Positions 1-7,635 of a stretch of 16,187 nt of DNA are shown here, piece by piece. The number at the start of each line of letters is the position of its first letter. Position 1 is the first letter of the stretch. Origin of the DNA: Tritrichomonas foetus. Lineage: Eukaryota; Parabasalia; Tritrichomonadida; Tritrichomonadidae. Position numbers and translations under genes: made by a program. The stretch is taken from positions 5,179-21,365 of the forward strand of contig MLAK01000794.1 of NCBI GenBank assembly GCA_001839685.1, in the 5' to 3' direction. The notes under the pieces are model-generated. The model saw nothing but the letters and a program-made list of their open reading frames with translations. It did no database searches and was not told the origin of the DNA.

Positions 1-101
1 AAAAAAATGATAATGTGAATTCTTGAACAGATAATTGTTAGAAATATATTAATAAAAATAAAATGCAAATATAGAATGAAAAAAGAAAGAAAAACAAAAA
101 T

Positions 102-2453
102 TTAATGTTCAATAAGTTCATCAAACAAATTAGGATATTCAGAAGGATCTGCAATTCCATCAGCAATTTTAGATGAGACATTTTGTTTCCATAATTTCAC
201 ACATTCACTTGTCATTTCTGGAATATTCGATCGTGCAAAAAGAGCTGCTTCAGCAAATTTTCCACTTTTCATCAAAATTTCGCATGCCTTCTTTTTATGA
301 TCAGTTAATAATGCTGCTGTAAATGCAACATTTAATTGATTTGCTGCTTCTGATTCTTCAATTAATTGTTCCATTTCTTCCCGGCAATTTTTAGCTTTAT
401 ATAACATTAACAATGTTGAATAATCACCACAATTCTTCAATGATAATTTAGACATTTCAAAATCTCCACAATTTAATGCTGCTCTTGCAAGCCGTTTCCA
501 CATTGATGCATCTGTTGCTGTTTGTTGAGCAATATCAAGTTTTCCAAGTTCAAGTGCAAGTTCAAACTTCATACTTGGATCTGATGTAACTGATAAAGCA
601 AGTTCTTTTTGACCAATTTGTTTCAAAAATTTAGCGCATCTTGATCTATATTCTTCTGGAACATCTTCTGGATCTGGCTCTTCACCTTCAGCAACACTTG
701 CTTCAAATTCAATAAGAGTATATGGTAAATTAATACCAATTATTTTTCGTTGTTGATCAGCTAAAACCAATAGATTATCTCGTGGTAAATAACCAAGAAT
801 ATCTGCTGGACTTTTTAATGTGGCAGTTGATTGAACAACTCCACTAACAAATCGATTAATTTTTGTGTTTTCTGAATAAAAAAGAATTCCTGAAGACCAG
901 CATATACTAGTACTTTTAGCTTCAATTTCATGAAGAAGTGTAAATGATTCTTCATAACCTGATTCTTCGCTATAAATTGAATCAGAATCTGGTTGATTAT
1001 ATTGTAAAATAAAAATAGAATCTTTCGTTCGAATAGCTACAAGATCGCCTGACCATTTAACTTCTGATCCTTTAGATTCTATTCGTCGAATAAGTTTACC
1101 AGTATCCCAATCATAAAATTCAATACCACGATCAACACTTGCTGATAAAAGTGCTCCACCCCAAATCTTCCGACAAAAACGATCAATTACAGATGCTTCT
1201 TCAAAATTACTAAATAGTCGAATGGATCCAGTTACATCTAAAACTGCATAACAAGTTGATGTTTGTGACCAAGCAAATTTAAAACCTTTTCCATAACTTC
1301 TTGACCGGAATCCAAGTGTTGTAAAAATAGTATATTCCCCATCGCTTAATGCTGTAACATAACGACTGTTAGGAGAATGCAAAAGTTCAATTGGAACAAG
1401 TTCGGCTGTTATTGCTTCTTTCCAAGTTAAAGACAATTCTTGACCATCAACAATTTCACTATGATTTTTAATTGATGTTGTTGATAAATCTGAACCATGC
1501 GCAATAACAGTTTTTCCACTAGAATCTAAAGATATTGGAATTCCTGTATGAACGAATTTCACAATTGATAAACCACGATCATAACCGACTGCAACCAAAG
1601 GTGATGATGGTGAAATTGAAAGGGCCCATCCGCGCTCTAATCCAGCATTAATAACGTTTTCTTTCTTAAATGTATGAGAAGACCATAAATAACAAACGGA
1701 ATCTTCACCAACTGATACTAAAATTGGTCTGGTTGGATGAAATTCAACTCTGGAGACGTTTTTTTCATGCCCTTCAAGTGTAGATAAAAGTGAACGAGTT
1801 TGTAGGTCAAAAACTTGAACAGTGCAATCATCGGATGATGCTGCAAGAAGAGGACGATCACCTGAAAATATAAATGAAATACAATTTACTGCTTTAGAAC
1901 TAATTTTCTGGGTGAATCTGGGCTGGGGACTTGAAACGTCCCAGAAAATGGCTGTTCCATCTAGTGAGCATGATGCAAACGTAGTAGGATCACGGGGATT
2001 CCATTTAATGTCCATAACAAGTCCATTATGATAATCGAAAGTACGAACAAGTTGACAGCCTGAAGTAATATCCCATAATTTGCAGGTCAGATCATCACTA
2101 CAGGAAAGCATTGATAGTTCCGTAGGATGAATTGCTATCGATCGAACATAACGTTTGTGGGCATCTGGAACCTCTAAAATTAGTTTGCCTTTGGTTGGAG
2201 AATAGAAATTGAATGAGCATTTATCGCCACCGAATACGACATTTCCGTTATGAGAAATCCATCGACCTGTACGTAGTGGAACGCCTGTATGCACCTGAAT
2301 AGTTTTAATGATGGTACCAGTGGTACAATCTACTATAAAGGCGTCACCTGAATATAACGAAGCGAGAAGTAAAGGTTGGGTTGGATGGAAATCGAGACAT
2401 TTAACACGAGCTGATTGTAATGTATAAAGACGCTTGTATTTGGAAAGACTCAT
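102..2453 (-). CDS. COPB2: Coatomer subunit beta' (beta'-COP)
   Basis: A subunit of the COPI coat that forms vesicles for Golgi-to-ER and intra-Golgi transport; its N-terminal propeller binds C-terminal dilysine signals on cargo. The 783-residue protein starts like beta'-COP, with RVKCLDFHPTQP followed by LASLYSG (about residues 16-36). A first seven-bladed WD40 propeller spans about 1-300 (SCSDDLTCKLWD, CSLDGTAIFWDV, LEGHEKNVS). A second propeller follows (about 330-570, with DGEYTIFTTLGFRS and FYDWDTGKLIRRIES). An alpha-solenoid (about 575-783) completes it. It is shorter than the roughly 890-905 residues of yeast and human proteins, mainly at the C-terminus. The ATG is the first in frame and lies directly before the conserved N-terminus. 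The TAA stop is followed by A (UAAA). It diverges from the Hsp70 gene with 188 bases between the start codons. Identification is firm from conserved blocks along the whole length. Confidence 0.95.
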   Translation of the reverse strand: MSLSKYKRLYTLQSARVKCLDFHPTQPLLLASLYSGDAFIVDCTTGTIIKTIQVHTGVPLRTGRWISHNGNVVFGGDKCSFNFYSPTKGKLILEVPDAHKRYVRSIAIHPTELSMLSCSDDLTCKLWDITSGCQLVRTFDYHNGLVMDIKWNPRDPTTFASCSLDGTAIFWDVSSPQPRFTQKISSKAVNCISFIFSGDRPLLAASSDDCTVQVFDLQTRSLLSTLEGHEKNVSRVEFHPTRPILVSVGEDSVCYLWSSHTFKKENVINAGLERGWALSISPSSPLVAVGYDRGLSIVKFVHTGIPISLDSSGKTVIAHGSDLSTTSIKNHSEIVDGQELSLTWKEAITAELVPIELLHSPNSRYVTALSDGEYTIFTTLGFRSRSYGKGFKFAWSQTSTCYAVLDVTGSIRLFSNFEEASVIDRFCRKIWGGALLSASVDRGIEFYDWDTGKLIRRIESKGSEVKWSGDLVAIRTKDSIFILQYNQPDSDSIYSEESGYEESFTLLHEIEAKSTSICWSSGILFYSENTKINRFVSGVVQSTATLKSPADILGYLPRDNLLVLADQQRKIIGINLPYTLIEFEASVAEGEEPDPEDVPEEYRSRCAKFLKQIGQKELALSVTSDPSMKFELALELGKLDIAQQTATDASMWKRLARAALNCGDFEMSKLSLKNCGDYSTLLMLYKAKNCREEMEQLIEESEAANQLNVAFTAALLTDHKKKACEILMKSGKFAEAALFARSNIPEMTSECVKLWKQNVSSKIADGIADPSEYPNLFDELIEH

Positions 2454-2641
2454 GTTTTTCCTTTGATGATTTGGAATGGTGGAAATAAGGTGAAATTATT
2501 TCGACTATATTCGGTCAAATACCCATTGAAAAAATGTTGGCACAAAGAATATGTTCACAAAAGTGAAGGGAGGAAACTTTTTGTTTATTTTTTTCGTCCA
2601 TCATTCTACCTTTTGATAGAAATTCGTAGTTAAAAACATCA
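2454..2641. promoter_or_regulatory. Shared divergent promoter space, COPB2 / Hsp70
   Basis: These 188 bases separate two divergent ATGs, so both promoters must lie here or overlap the genes. On the + strand TCATTCT at 2601-2607 fits the trichomonad initiator consensus TCAYW and would give the Hsp70 mRNA a leader of about 39 bases. On the minus strand I see only weaker candidates (TCACC, TCATC) before COPB2. No TATA box is evident, as expected for trichomonads. The assignment is inferred from motif and spacing. Confidence 0.4.
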
Positions 2642-4753
2642 ATGCTTTTCTCTTTATTTATTATTCCTAGCTTGTCAGCTCTTGTTGGAGTTGATATAGG
2701 AAGTGAATATCTTAGAGCTTCTATCCTAAGATCAGGAAAATCCATCGAAATTTTATTAGACGCAAATTCGAAAAGAACGTTTTCAACAATAATGACTGTT
2801 ATTCCAACAAAAAACCCGATTGTAGATTGTATCAATATCACGGAAGTTGACGATTACGAATATGTCATGAACGATCCATTATCTATTCGAAAATACCCGA
2901 ATTCTACAATACATCATTGGTCCAACTTCATTGCGAAATTAAGTAACTCAGAAATTAAGAATCTATCCATACAGCGCCACTTTTATGCTCCAATAACGGG
3001 ACATTTTAATGATCGTGTTTTAGTTTCTGGCGTTTTCCCTGAAGTTGTTTTTCATCGATCCCTTCCATTGATCAACGATAGCGCTTTAGCACTCGATTCT
3101 AACGCTGTTATTAAATCATCTGTATTTGCTGTTCCTAAGTTTTGGCCACAACAAGAACGTGACGCAATTCGGTCGATTGCAAGAAACCTCAAGTTTTCAC
3201 CATTCATTGTCGACTCATCTAGAGCTGTTGCAACATACTTTGCACTTGAACATCAAAAACACTTTTCCAGCAAGCCATTGAAAGTTGCCTTCTTTGATTT
3301 TGGAGCATCCAATGTTCAGATCACCATTTCTCAGTTCATTAGAAGGCCACGTCTTCAAATTACTGAACTCGCTTATGCTTTCGATGACCAAATTGGTGGA
3401 AGAGATATTGATGTGTTAATCTTTGAACTTTTATTGGAGAAATTCACAGCAAATCAACAATCATTGACACCAAAAGCTGAACAGATGCTTTTACTTGAAT
3501 CCAATAAAATTAAACATAGACTTACAACTGATAATGTAGTTGCTGGCTATATCGAAGAATTTGATTTTAATTATCAAATTCCTCGAGCAGAGTTTGAAAA
3601 AGCAATGGAACCAATTTTAGCAAATTTGACACAACTTATTCAAGATGTAATTTCTGAACAACAAGTGGAACGTGTTCAAATGCTTGGTGGATCCTCACGT
3701 ATTCCATGTGTCCAAAATGCAGTCAAAGATGCTTTTGATGTAGAAAAATTAATGTTTTCAATGAATGCTGAAGAATCATCTGCCATTGGTGCTGCTTACG
3801 TTGGTGCTGGAAAAAGTAGTGATTTCATTCTTCCAAAAATTGAGTATATTCCTTTAGAGCTATTTAATTTATCAGTAACTGTAAATAATACCAAATATCC
3901 ATTTAATGAAACTATTTTAATGCCTGGAAAACCACATTGGATTTCAAATAATGTGACAGGAAAGAAATATCCAGTTGGTTCATCAATTTATCTTGCTTGG
4001 AGTAATACAAATGAAACAACGAAGATAATTAAAACTAAAGATGGACTTTGGAGATTCAAAAACGGTACACAACACCAAACCCACCCATGGAAGTCACAGA
4101 CCTTGAATATTGCTTCGGAAATTGAAAAGAAAGAAGCTGCCAAAACATTACTTGAAGAAACTGTAAACAAATTAGAAAAATTATTATTTGATACAAAAAT
4201 GGCATTAAATGAAGAATCAAAACTTCAACAAATGACAACAGAAAATGAAAGAAAAGCATTATCTGTTGCTGTTTCTGTAACTGATCGATGGTTCTTAAAA
4301 CAACAGACATTTGAACAGGAAACAATCGAGAAAAGATTAAATATGCTTGAAGATGCTGTTGGTTCAGTAATGTGTCGTGTCCAAAATGATGAACTCTTAC
4401 CAGAAGCTGAAAAGAATATGTCGAAACTTATTAAAAATATTGAAAAAACAATAACTAAAAATTGGATATATAAAGATGAAAAAAGAAGACCCAAACGTCG
4501 TTCAATTAGAAATCTTTTAAGAATGATTACTGAGTATCAGATCTGGCATGATGAACTTGCTGAAATCCAGAAAGAATTGAAACCAACAGATACACCGGCA
4601 CTGTTGTGGAATGAAATCAGAGATAAAACAAAGGAAATATCACGTGTTTTCGAAGATATGAAAGATAGAGCAATGGGAAGAACGAATTCTGGTCAGCAAA
4701 ATGAAAATGTTTATGTTTATCCACCATCTTCGGCGAATGTCCAAATTAAATAA
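2642..4753 (+). CDS. HYOU1: ER-type Hsp70 family chaperone, GRP170/HYOU1/Lhs1-like
   Basis: Probably an ER-lumen Hsp110/GRP170-class chaperone, which acts in protein folding and as nucleotide exchange factor for BiP. The 703 residues open with a short hydrophobic signal peptide (about 1-14). Phosphate-1 motif GVDIGS follows at 16-21, then EYLRASIL, typical of GRP170 rather than BiP. The second phosphate loop is DFGASNVQITI (219-229), diverged as in GRP170/Lhs1 from the DLGGGTFD of classical Hsp70s. IGGRDID (251-257), MLGGSSRIPCVQNAV (347-361) and NAEESSAIGAAYVGAG (375-390) complete the ATPase domain. The substrate-binding region is weakly conserved. From about 490 it is helical and charged, including the lid-like stretch ENERKALSVAVSVTDRWF. 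Many N-x-S/T sequons fit a lumenal protein. It is shorter than human HYOU1 (about 1000) and ends NVQIK without a KDEL-type signal. Family call is firm; the GRP170 subtype is likely. Confidence 0.85.
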   Translation: MLFSLFIIPSLSALVGVDIGSEYLRASILRSGKSIEILLDANSKRTFSTIMTVIPTKNPIVDCINITEVDDYEYVMNDPLSIRKYPNSTIHHWSNFIAKLSNSEIKNLSIQRHFYAPITGHFNDRVLVSGVFPEVVFHRSLPLINDSALALDSNAVIKSSVFAVPKFWPQQERDAIRSIARNLKFSPFIVDSSRAVATYFALEHQKHFSSKPLKVAFFDFGASNVQITISQFIRRPRLQITELAYAFDDQIGGRDIDVLIFELLLEKFTANQQSLTPKAEQMLLLESNKIKHRLTTDNVVAGYIEEFDFNYQIPRAEFEKAMEPILANLTQLIQDVISEQQVERVQMLGGSSRIPCVQNAVKDAFDVEKLMFSMNAEESSAIGAAYVGAGKSSDFILPKIEYIPLELFNLSVTVNNTKYPFNETILMPGKPHWISNNVTGKKYPVGSSIYLAWSNTNETTKIIKTKDGLWRFKNGTQHQTHPWKSQTLNIASEIEKKEAAKTLLEETVNKLEKLLFDTKMALNEESKLQQMTTENERKALSVAVSVTDRWFLKQQTFEQETIEKRLNMLEDAVGSVMCRVQNDELLPEAEKNMSKLIKNIEKTITKNWIYKDEKRRPKRRSIRNLLRMITEYQIWHDELAEIQKELKPTDTPALLWNEIRDKTKEISRVFEDMKDRAMGRTNSGQQNENVYVYPPSSANVQIK

Positions 4754-5016
4754 TTTTACTTTTATACTAAAATATAATTATTTCATTGCTTTTCGTCTAT
4801 ATTTATTATACCAAAAAGATACACTCTTCGATTTAATCATCAAAATTTAATGAAAGATTCTTCTGTTTCGAATATTTTGATCTAAATATATTATTGCATG
4901 GCATAAATAAAGAATTAACCTGAAATAACAATAAAGAATGTGTTAATAAAAGAAAAAATAGAGGAATAAATTATACAACCAATATTCTGTGCTTTATTAA
5001 AATAAAAGTAATATAA
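4754..5016. other. Convergent 3' spacer
   Basis: AT-rich spacer between the convergent stop codons of the Hsp70 gene and the bromodomain gene. It must contain both 3' ends. It has several AATAAA/ATAAAG-like strings, but these are expected by chance at this base composition. I see no ORF, repeat or strong hairpin. Confidence 0.5.
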
Positions 5017-5790
5017 TTATTCTGGGTATTTCTGTCCAATTTTCTCGAATGCCGCTTTTATAAAGTTTCTTAATGCATTGAAAGTTTGATGGTTCAGTTT
5101 TGACACATCAAACCACAAATCTGCCGAATTAGTAATTAAATCTGGCTGGAATTCTGAAACAATTCTGTAGAGTTCGTTATTATCTTCTTCTGATGTGAGT
5201 TTTTCAGATGCCTCAACGAAACACTTCAATTCGTGCTCACTAATTGATGGCTGGTTTGCTTTAACAATATTTGAGTTTATAAATGAAGATGCAAAAGATT
5301 TGACTTTTGGCGGTGGATCAATCATTATATCGAAAATTCGAGATCGAAGTCGAACAAGTTCGTTTCCCCAATTGTGGGCTGAAAGAATGTCTATTGCTCT
5401 TTTTTCCTTTTCAAAAAGTCGCCTATTTTCAGCAGCAAGGACGAGCTCGTTCTGACTGTTTTCTGTTGGATTTTCCGCATTCCGTTTTTCGACTGTTGCC
5501 CAGCACTGCTCGACATCGTTGAGCCACAGCTGTAGTTTATTGTATTTGTTTTCAACGAGCCTCTGTCGAATTGAACTGAGATCCATACTTTCGGCATCTG
5601 AATCGATTTCTGATGGATTTGAAAAAGTGATAAAATGTTTCGTACTAGGATGACTCATGAGACGATCGACAACATCGATCGCCCTTTTGCGCAATAATTC
5701 GTTCATCATCTTTCCTGAAAAATCACTTGATAGAAATACCCAAAATTTCCATTTTTGAATACTTTTAAACATGGCAAAATAATCATGCAT
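5017..5790 (-). CDS. Small bromodomain + NET (extra-terminal) domain protein, BET-like
   Basis: Probably a nuclear acetyl-lysine reader of the BET type, reduced to one bromodomain and one NET domain. Numbering is from 5802, where the open frame begins at a TTG codon; the first ATG is residue 5. The bromodomain covers about 34-140: helix Z (MNELLRKRAIDVVDRLMSHP), a short ZA loop, the SMDLSSIRQRLVENKY signature (72-87), LNDVEQCWATVEKRN with the acetyl-lysine-binding Asn at N108, then a charged helix. Residues about 186-259 match a NET domain: LTSEEDNNELYRIVSEFQP, then LWFDVSKLNHQTFNALRNFI, like the BET pattern of an I/L-x-x-D-x-x-x-L segment and a basic last helix. A candidate Inr (TCATATATTC) lies 29 bases before the ATG at 5790. 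The ATG at 5709 (residue 32) would start just before the bromodomain and is a serious alternative. Domain calls rest on motif memory and are moderately sure. Confidence 0.7.
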   Translation of the reverse strand: MHDYFAMFKSIQKWKFWVFLSSDFSGKMMNELLRKRAIDVVDRLMSHPSTKHFITFSNPSEIDSDAESMDLSSIRQRLVENKYNKLQLWLNDVEQCWATVEKRNAENPTENSQNELVLAAENRRLFEKEKRAIDILSAHNWGNELVRLRSRIFDIMIDPPPKVKSFASSFINSNIVKANQPSISEHELKCFVEASEKLTSEEDNNELYRIVSEFQPDLITNSADLWFDVSKLNHQTFNALRNFIKAAFEKIGQKYPE

Positions 5791-5810
5791 ATTTTTATTC
5801 AATTTTTCCT

Positions 5811-5821
5811 CGAATATATGA
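5811..5821 (-). promoter_or_regulatory. Candidate initiator (Inr) of the bromodomain gene
   Basis: On the minus strand this reads TCATATATTCG, matching the trichomonad TCA(+1)YW initiator pattern. Transcription from its A (5819) would give a 29-base leader to the ATG at 5790, or about 110 bases to the ATG at 5709. Trichomonad leaders are usually short, which mildly favours 5790. Confidence 0.35.
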
Positions 5822-6170
5822 GATGATAAATTCTCTCGACTTTGATTTATCGCCGTGAGTAAAATCTAAAGTATTCATCTAACCATATGGCTACATTGTT
5901 AATTCTTCCATCAAATTAAGCATCATCAGAATTATTTCATTTTCGTTGCAAATCCTTCTTCTCTCTAAACTCCAAAAATAACAAGAAGATAGAGATAAAT
6001 TCGTTTCATTTATACCACTAAAAACAACACCCGAATCAGCTTTGAATGAAAGCCCAGCTGGCTAGCCTCACCATGTGAAAAAAAGTGGAGTTACTTCAAA
6101 TGAATTGCAGGAACCCAATTGATGAAAAGTAGAGATAAAATAGAAAAAATCAGTGAAAAATATCCAGAAT
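5822..6170. other. Intergenic spacer, bromodomain gene / SCAR 3' end
   Basis: Spacer between two minus-strand genes, holding the SCAR 3' flank and the upstream region of the bromodomain gene. No ORF of note. On the + strand there are two TCATTT-type initiator-like strings (near 5937 and 6006). They are followed by a GC-richer patch around 6032-6080 with the near-palindrome AGCCCAGCTGGCT (6051-6063), the palindrome GGCTAGCC (6060-6067) and a 10-codon ATG-to-TGA frame. The function of this patch is unknown. Confidence 0.4.
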
Positions 6171-6611
6171 TTACCAAATTGAAGATGAGCTTGAGCTTTC
6201 TGAAGAAGCGCTAACGCTGTCTGATGACTGCGCAATATCTGCTCTCATTTCTGCCATCTTTTGGAGGAGCTGGGCAGCAGTGAGGACCGATGGATCCTCT
6301 TCTTCCTTCTTCGGCTTGATATCTGGTCTTGGCTCGTTCACGTTCACCTTCCTGAGCTTGAACATTCCTCCTTTGATGAGATCGAGGTGAGACGGCTGGT
6401 CCACTGGTGGAGGTGGTTTTGGTCCATTTCCGCTTGACTTTGGCGCGATCTGTCTTGGTCCAGACGGAGGAGGAGGCGGTGGTGGAGGTGGGGGTGGAGG
6501 AGGTGGTGGTGGGGGCGGTGGAGCACCTCCCATTGGTGGTGGTGGTGCCTGATAAACTTCCTGTTGCGGGGGAGGCTGGTAAGCCTGCTGAGGTGGGGGC
6601 TGGTACACTTG
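6171..6611 (-). CDS. WASF: SCAR/WAVE 3' segment: proline-rich region, WH2, central helix, serine-rich tail
   Basis: This is the downstream open segment of the SCAR/WAVE gene, in the same frame as 6612-7502 and separated from it only by one TAA. It encodes YQPPP(QQ) repeats and 19 consecutive prolines. A WH2 actin-binding motif follows (HLDLIKGGMFKLRKV, residues 372-386 counting through the stop, with the family's LRKV). Then come a basic/acidic linker, an amphipathic central helix (VLTAAQLLQKMAEMRADI, about 406-423) and a tail ending SSSSSIW. Together these form the VCA module that delivers actin to and activates Arp2/3. The acidic tail is unusual: serines replace most Asp/Glu, but the terminal Trp is kept. 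If translated on its own, the first ATG is at 6533 (120 codons, proline-rich plus VCA). Whether it is made by readthrough, reinitiation or not at all cannot be told from sequence. The final TAA is followed by A. Confidence 0.7.
   Translation of the reverse strand, partial: QVYQPPPQQAYQPPPQQEVYQAPPPPMGGAPPPPPPPPPPPPPPPPPPPSGPRQIAPKSSGNGPKPPPPVDQPSHLDLIKGGMFKLRKVNVNEPRPDIKPKKEEEDPSVLTAAQLLQKMAEMRADIAQSSDSVSASSESSSSSSIW
6465..6521 (-). repeat. Polyproline tract (19 Pro codons) in SCAR
   Basis: A GGN-rich run on the + strand encodes 19 uninterrupted prolines on the minus strand. The codons are mixed (CCA, CCT, CCC, CCG), so it is not a simple trinucleotide expansion. In SCAR/WAVE proteins such tracts recruit profilin-actin and SH3 proteins. 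It may vary in length between strains. Confidence 0.85.
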
Positions 6612-6614
6612 TTA
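6612..6614 (-). other. In-frame TAA interrupting SCAR/WAVE
   Basis: The frame reads CCT TAA CAA GTG, between AYQPPPP and QVYQPPPQQ. A Gln codon (CAA) here would fit the surrounding repeat exactly and differs by one base. The base after the stop is C and the next codon is CAA, a context associated with leaky termination in some eukaryotic messages. No other stop occurs in the remaining 146 codons. Options are a nonsense allele, a sequencing error, or programmed readthrough. Confidence 0.9.
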
Positions 6615-7502
6615 AGGCGGAGGGGGTTGATAGGCAGGCTGCTGTGGTGGGAGATGGTTTGCTGATGGTGGAGGAGGCGGTGGTGGTGGTGGAAGACCTG
6701 CTGATGAGGATGGCTGGTAATGCTGTTGAGGCGGCTGATTGAATGTTTGAACAGGCGGTGGTGGTGGATTTTCTAATGGGTTTGTTCGGGAGACGGTCCT
6801 GAATTGAATCTCTGGTCTCCAATTTTGTGTGTTTCCGCGTGGCGGTGGATGGATGAGGAGCTGCTGTGGAGGCAAAACTTTATTAAGGATGATAGTTAAA
6901 GCGCCAGCAGCATCTCTACCTTTGTTTGTATTGTCTTCCTTCTTTTCTTTCTTCTGCTTTTGTTGGTTGCTCTGCTTCATTTCCTGATACTTGCGAAGAA
7001 GTTCGGCTGTGAATAAAGCGTCATACATTTCAGGATCAGTAACCATCTTTTCGAGCCTCTTGTATTCTGGAATGACTTGCTCCCACATCTTCATTGATGT
7101 GGCCGAGCGAGCTTCATCTACCATATTCTTAACTAAAGTATTTCTTTCTGACAAAATATCGAATTCTGAGCCTTTCTTACTGAAGACAACATTGGCGTAT
7201 TGACGGTTAGCTAATGAAATTGGTTCGGAATATTGGATTCTTTGGAGAGTCGGTCCTGCATTGGCTTTGAAGGTCTCGAGCCTGCTTTTGATGTCAGTAA
7301 AACGAACAGAAAGAACAGAAAATTCTTCGAGAAGGTCTCTGAAGAGGATTGTGGCATGCTTATGTAGATCTGCTAATTGTCGATGTAGACCTATTGAGTA
7401 GACGTATGCTGCATTTTGAACGGTAATCTGCGGTTCTGAAAGATCGAGCTCTTCTAAGGAAACAGCTTGTGAGAAAGTAGGTAGAGGAATAGCTGGAAAC
7501 AT
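6612..7502 (-). CDS. WASF: SCAR/WAVE family Arp2/3 activator, N-terminal part (ends at in-frame TAA)
   Basis: The N-terminal part of a SCAR/WAVE protein, the output subunit of the WAVE regulatory complex (with Sra1, Nap1, Abi and Brk1) that links Rac-type signals to Arp2/3 actin nucleation. The 296 residues begin MFPAIPLPTF. A helical SCAR-homology region (about 25-80, TVQNAAYVYSIGLHRQLADL, FRDLLEEFSVLSVRF, SRLETF) matches the WAVE heptad helices. A meander follows, then MYDALFTAELLRKYQEMKQ (159-177) before a lysine-rich stretch (KQKKEKKE), like the end of the WAVE N-terminal domain. A proline/glutamine-rich region runs from about 210. It ends at TAA within the YQPPP repeats; WH2 and Arp2/3-binding parts lie downstream in the same frame. 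If the stop is real, the product would assemble into the complex but could not activate Arp2/3. I see no clear Inr just before the ATG. Confidence 0.75.
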   Translation of the reverse strand: MFPAIPLPTFSQAVSLEELDLSEPQITVQNAAYVYSIGLHRQLADLHKHATILFRDLLEEFSVLSVRFTDIKSRLETFKANAGPTLQRIQYSEPISLANRQYANVVFSKKGSEFDILSERNTLVKNMVDEARSATSMKMWEQVIPEYKRLEKMVTDPEMYDALFTAELLRKYQEMKQSNQQKQKKEKKEDNTNKGRDAAGALTIILNKVLPPQQLLIHPPPRGNTQNWRPEIQFRTVSRTNPLENPPPPPVQTFNQPPQQHYQPSSSAGLPPPPPPPPPSANHLPPQQPAYQPPPP

Positions 7503-7635
7503 TCCTTATATTTTTCTAAACAAAAACTTTTTTATTGTTAATTCTTACACTTTTTCAGAAGATAATTCCTCAAATTTTTGAGTTCATTATAAATATGCTT
7601 TGAAAACATTTCAAAAAGTTGAGATTTTAATCAAA

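Noticed and set aside
1..101. Possible gene end at the left edge
   Set aside because: Only AT-rich COPB2 3' flank is visible; no supported frame enters from outside the window.
6612..6614. Genetic-code change with TAA read as Gln
   Set aside because: TAA cleanly ends most other genes in the window at expected positions (COPB2, Hsp70, bromodomain protein, STE kinase, CDK, SAPS), so a general reassignment is not supported.
6590..6640. An intron spanning the SCAR in-frame stop
   Set aside because: No trichomonad-type 5' GTAYGT or 3' ACTAACACACAG motif is present, and the repeat coding continues directly on both sides of the TAA.
6211..6822. Long open frames on both strands across the SCAR proline-rich region (for example 6211-6822 minus, 6407-6742 plus)
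   Set aside because: They come from the GC-rich, repetitive proline codons read in other frames; their products are low-complexity Ser/Thr or Val/Glu runs without domains, while the SCAR frame carries WH2 and WAVE motifs.
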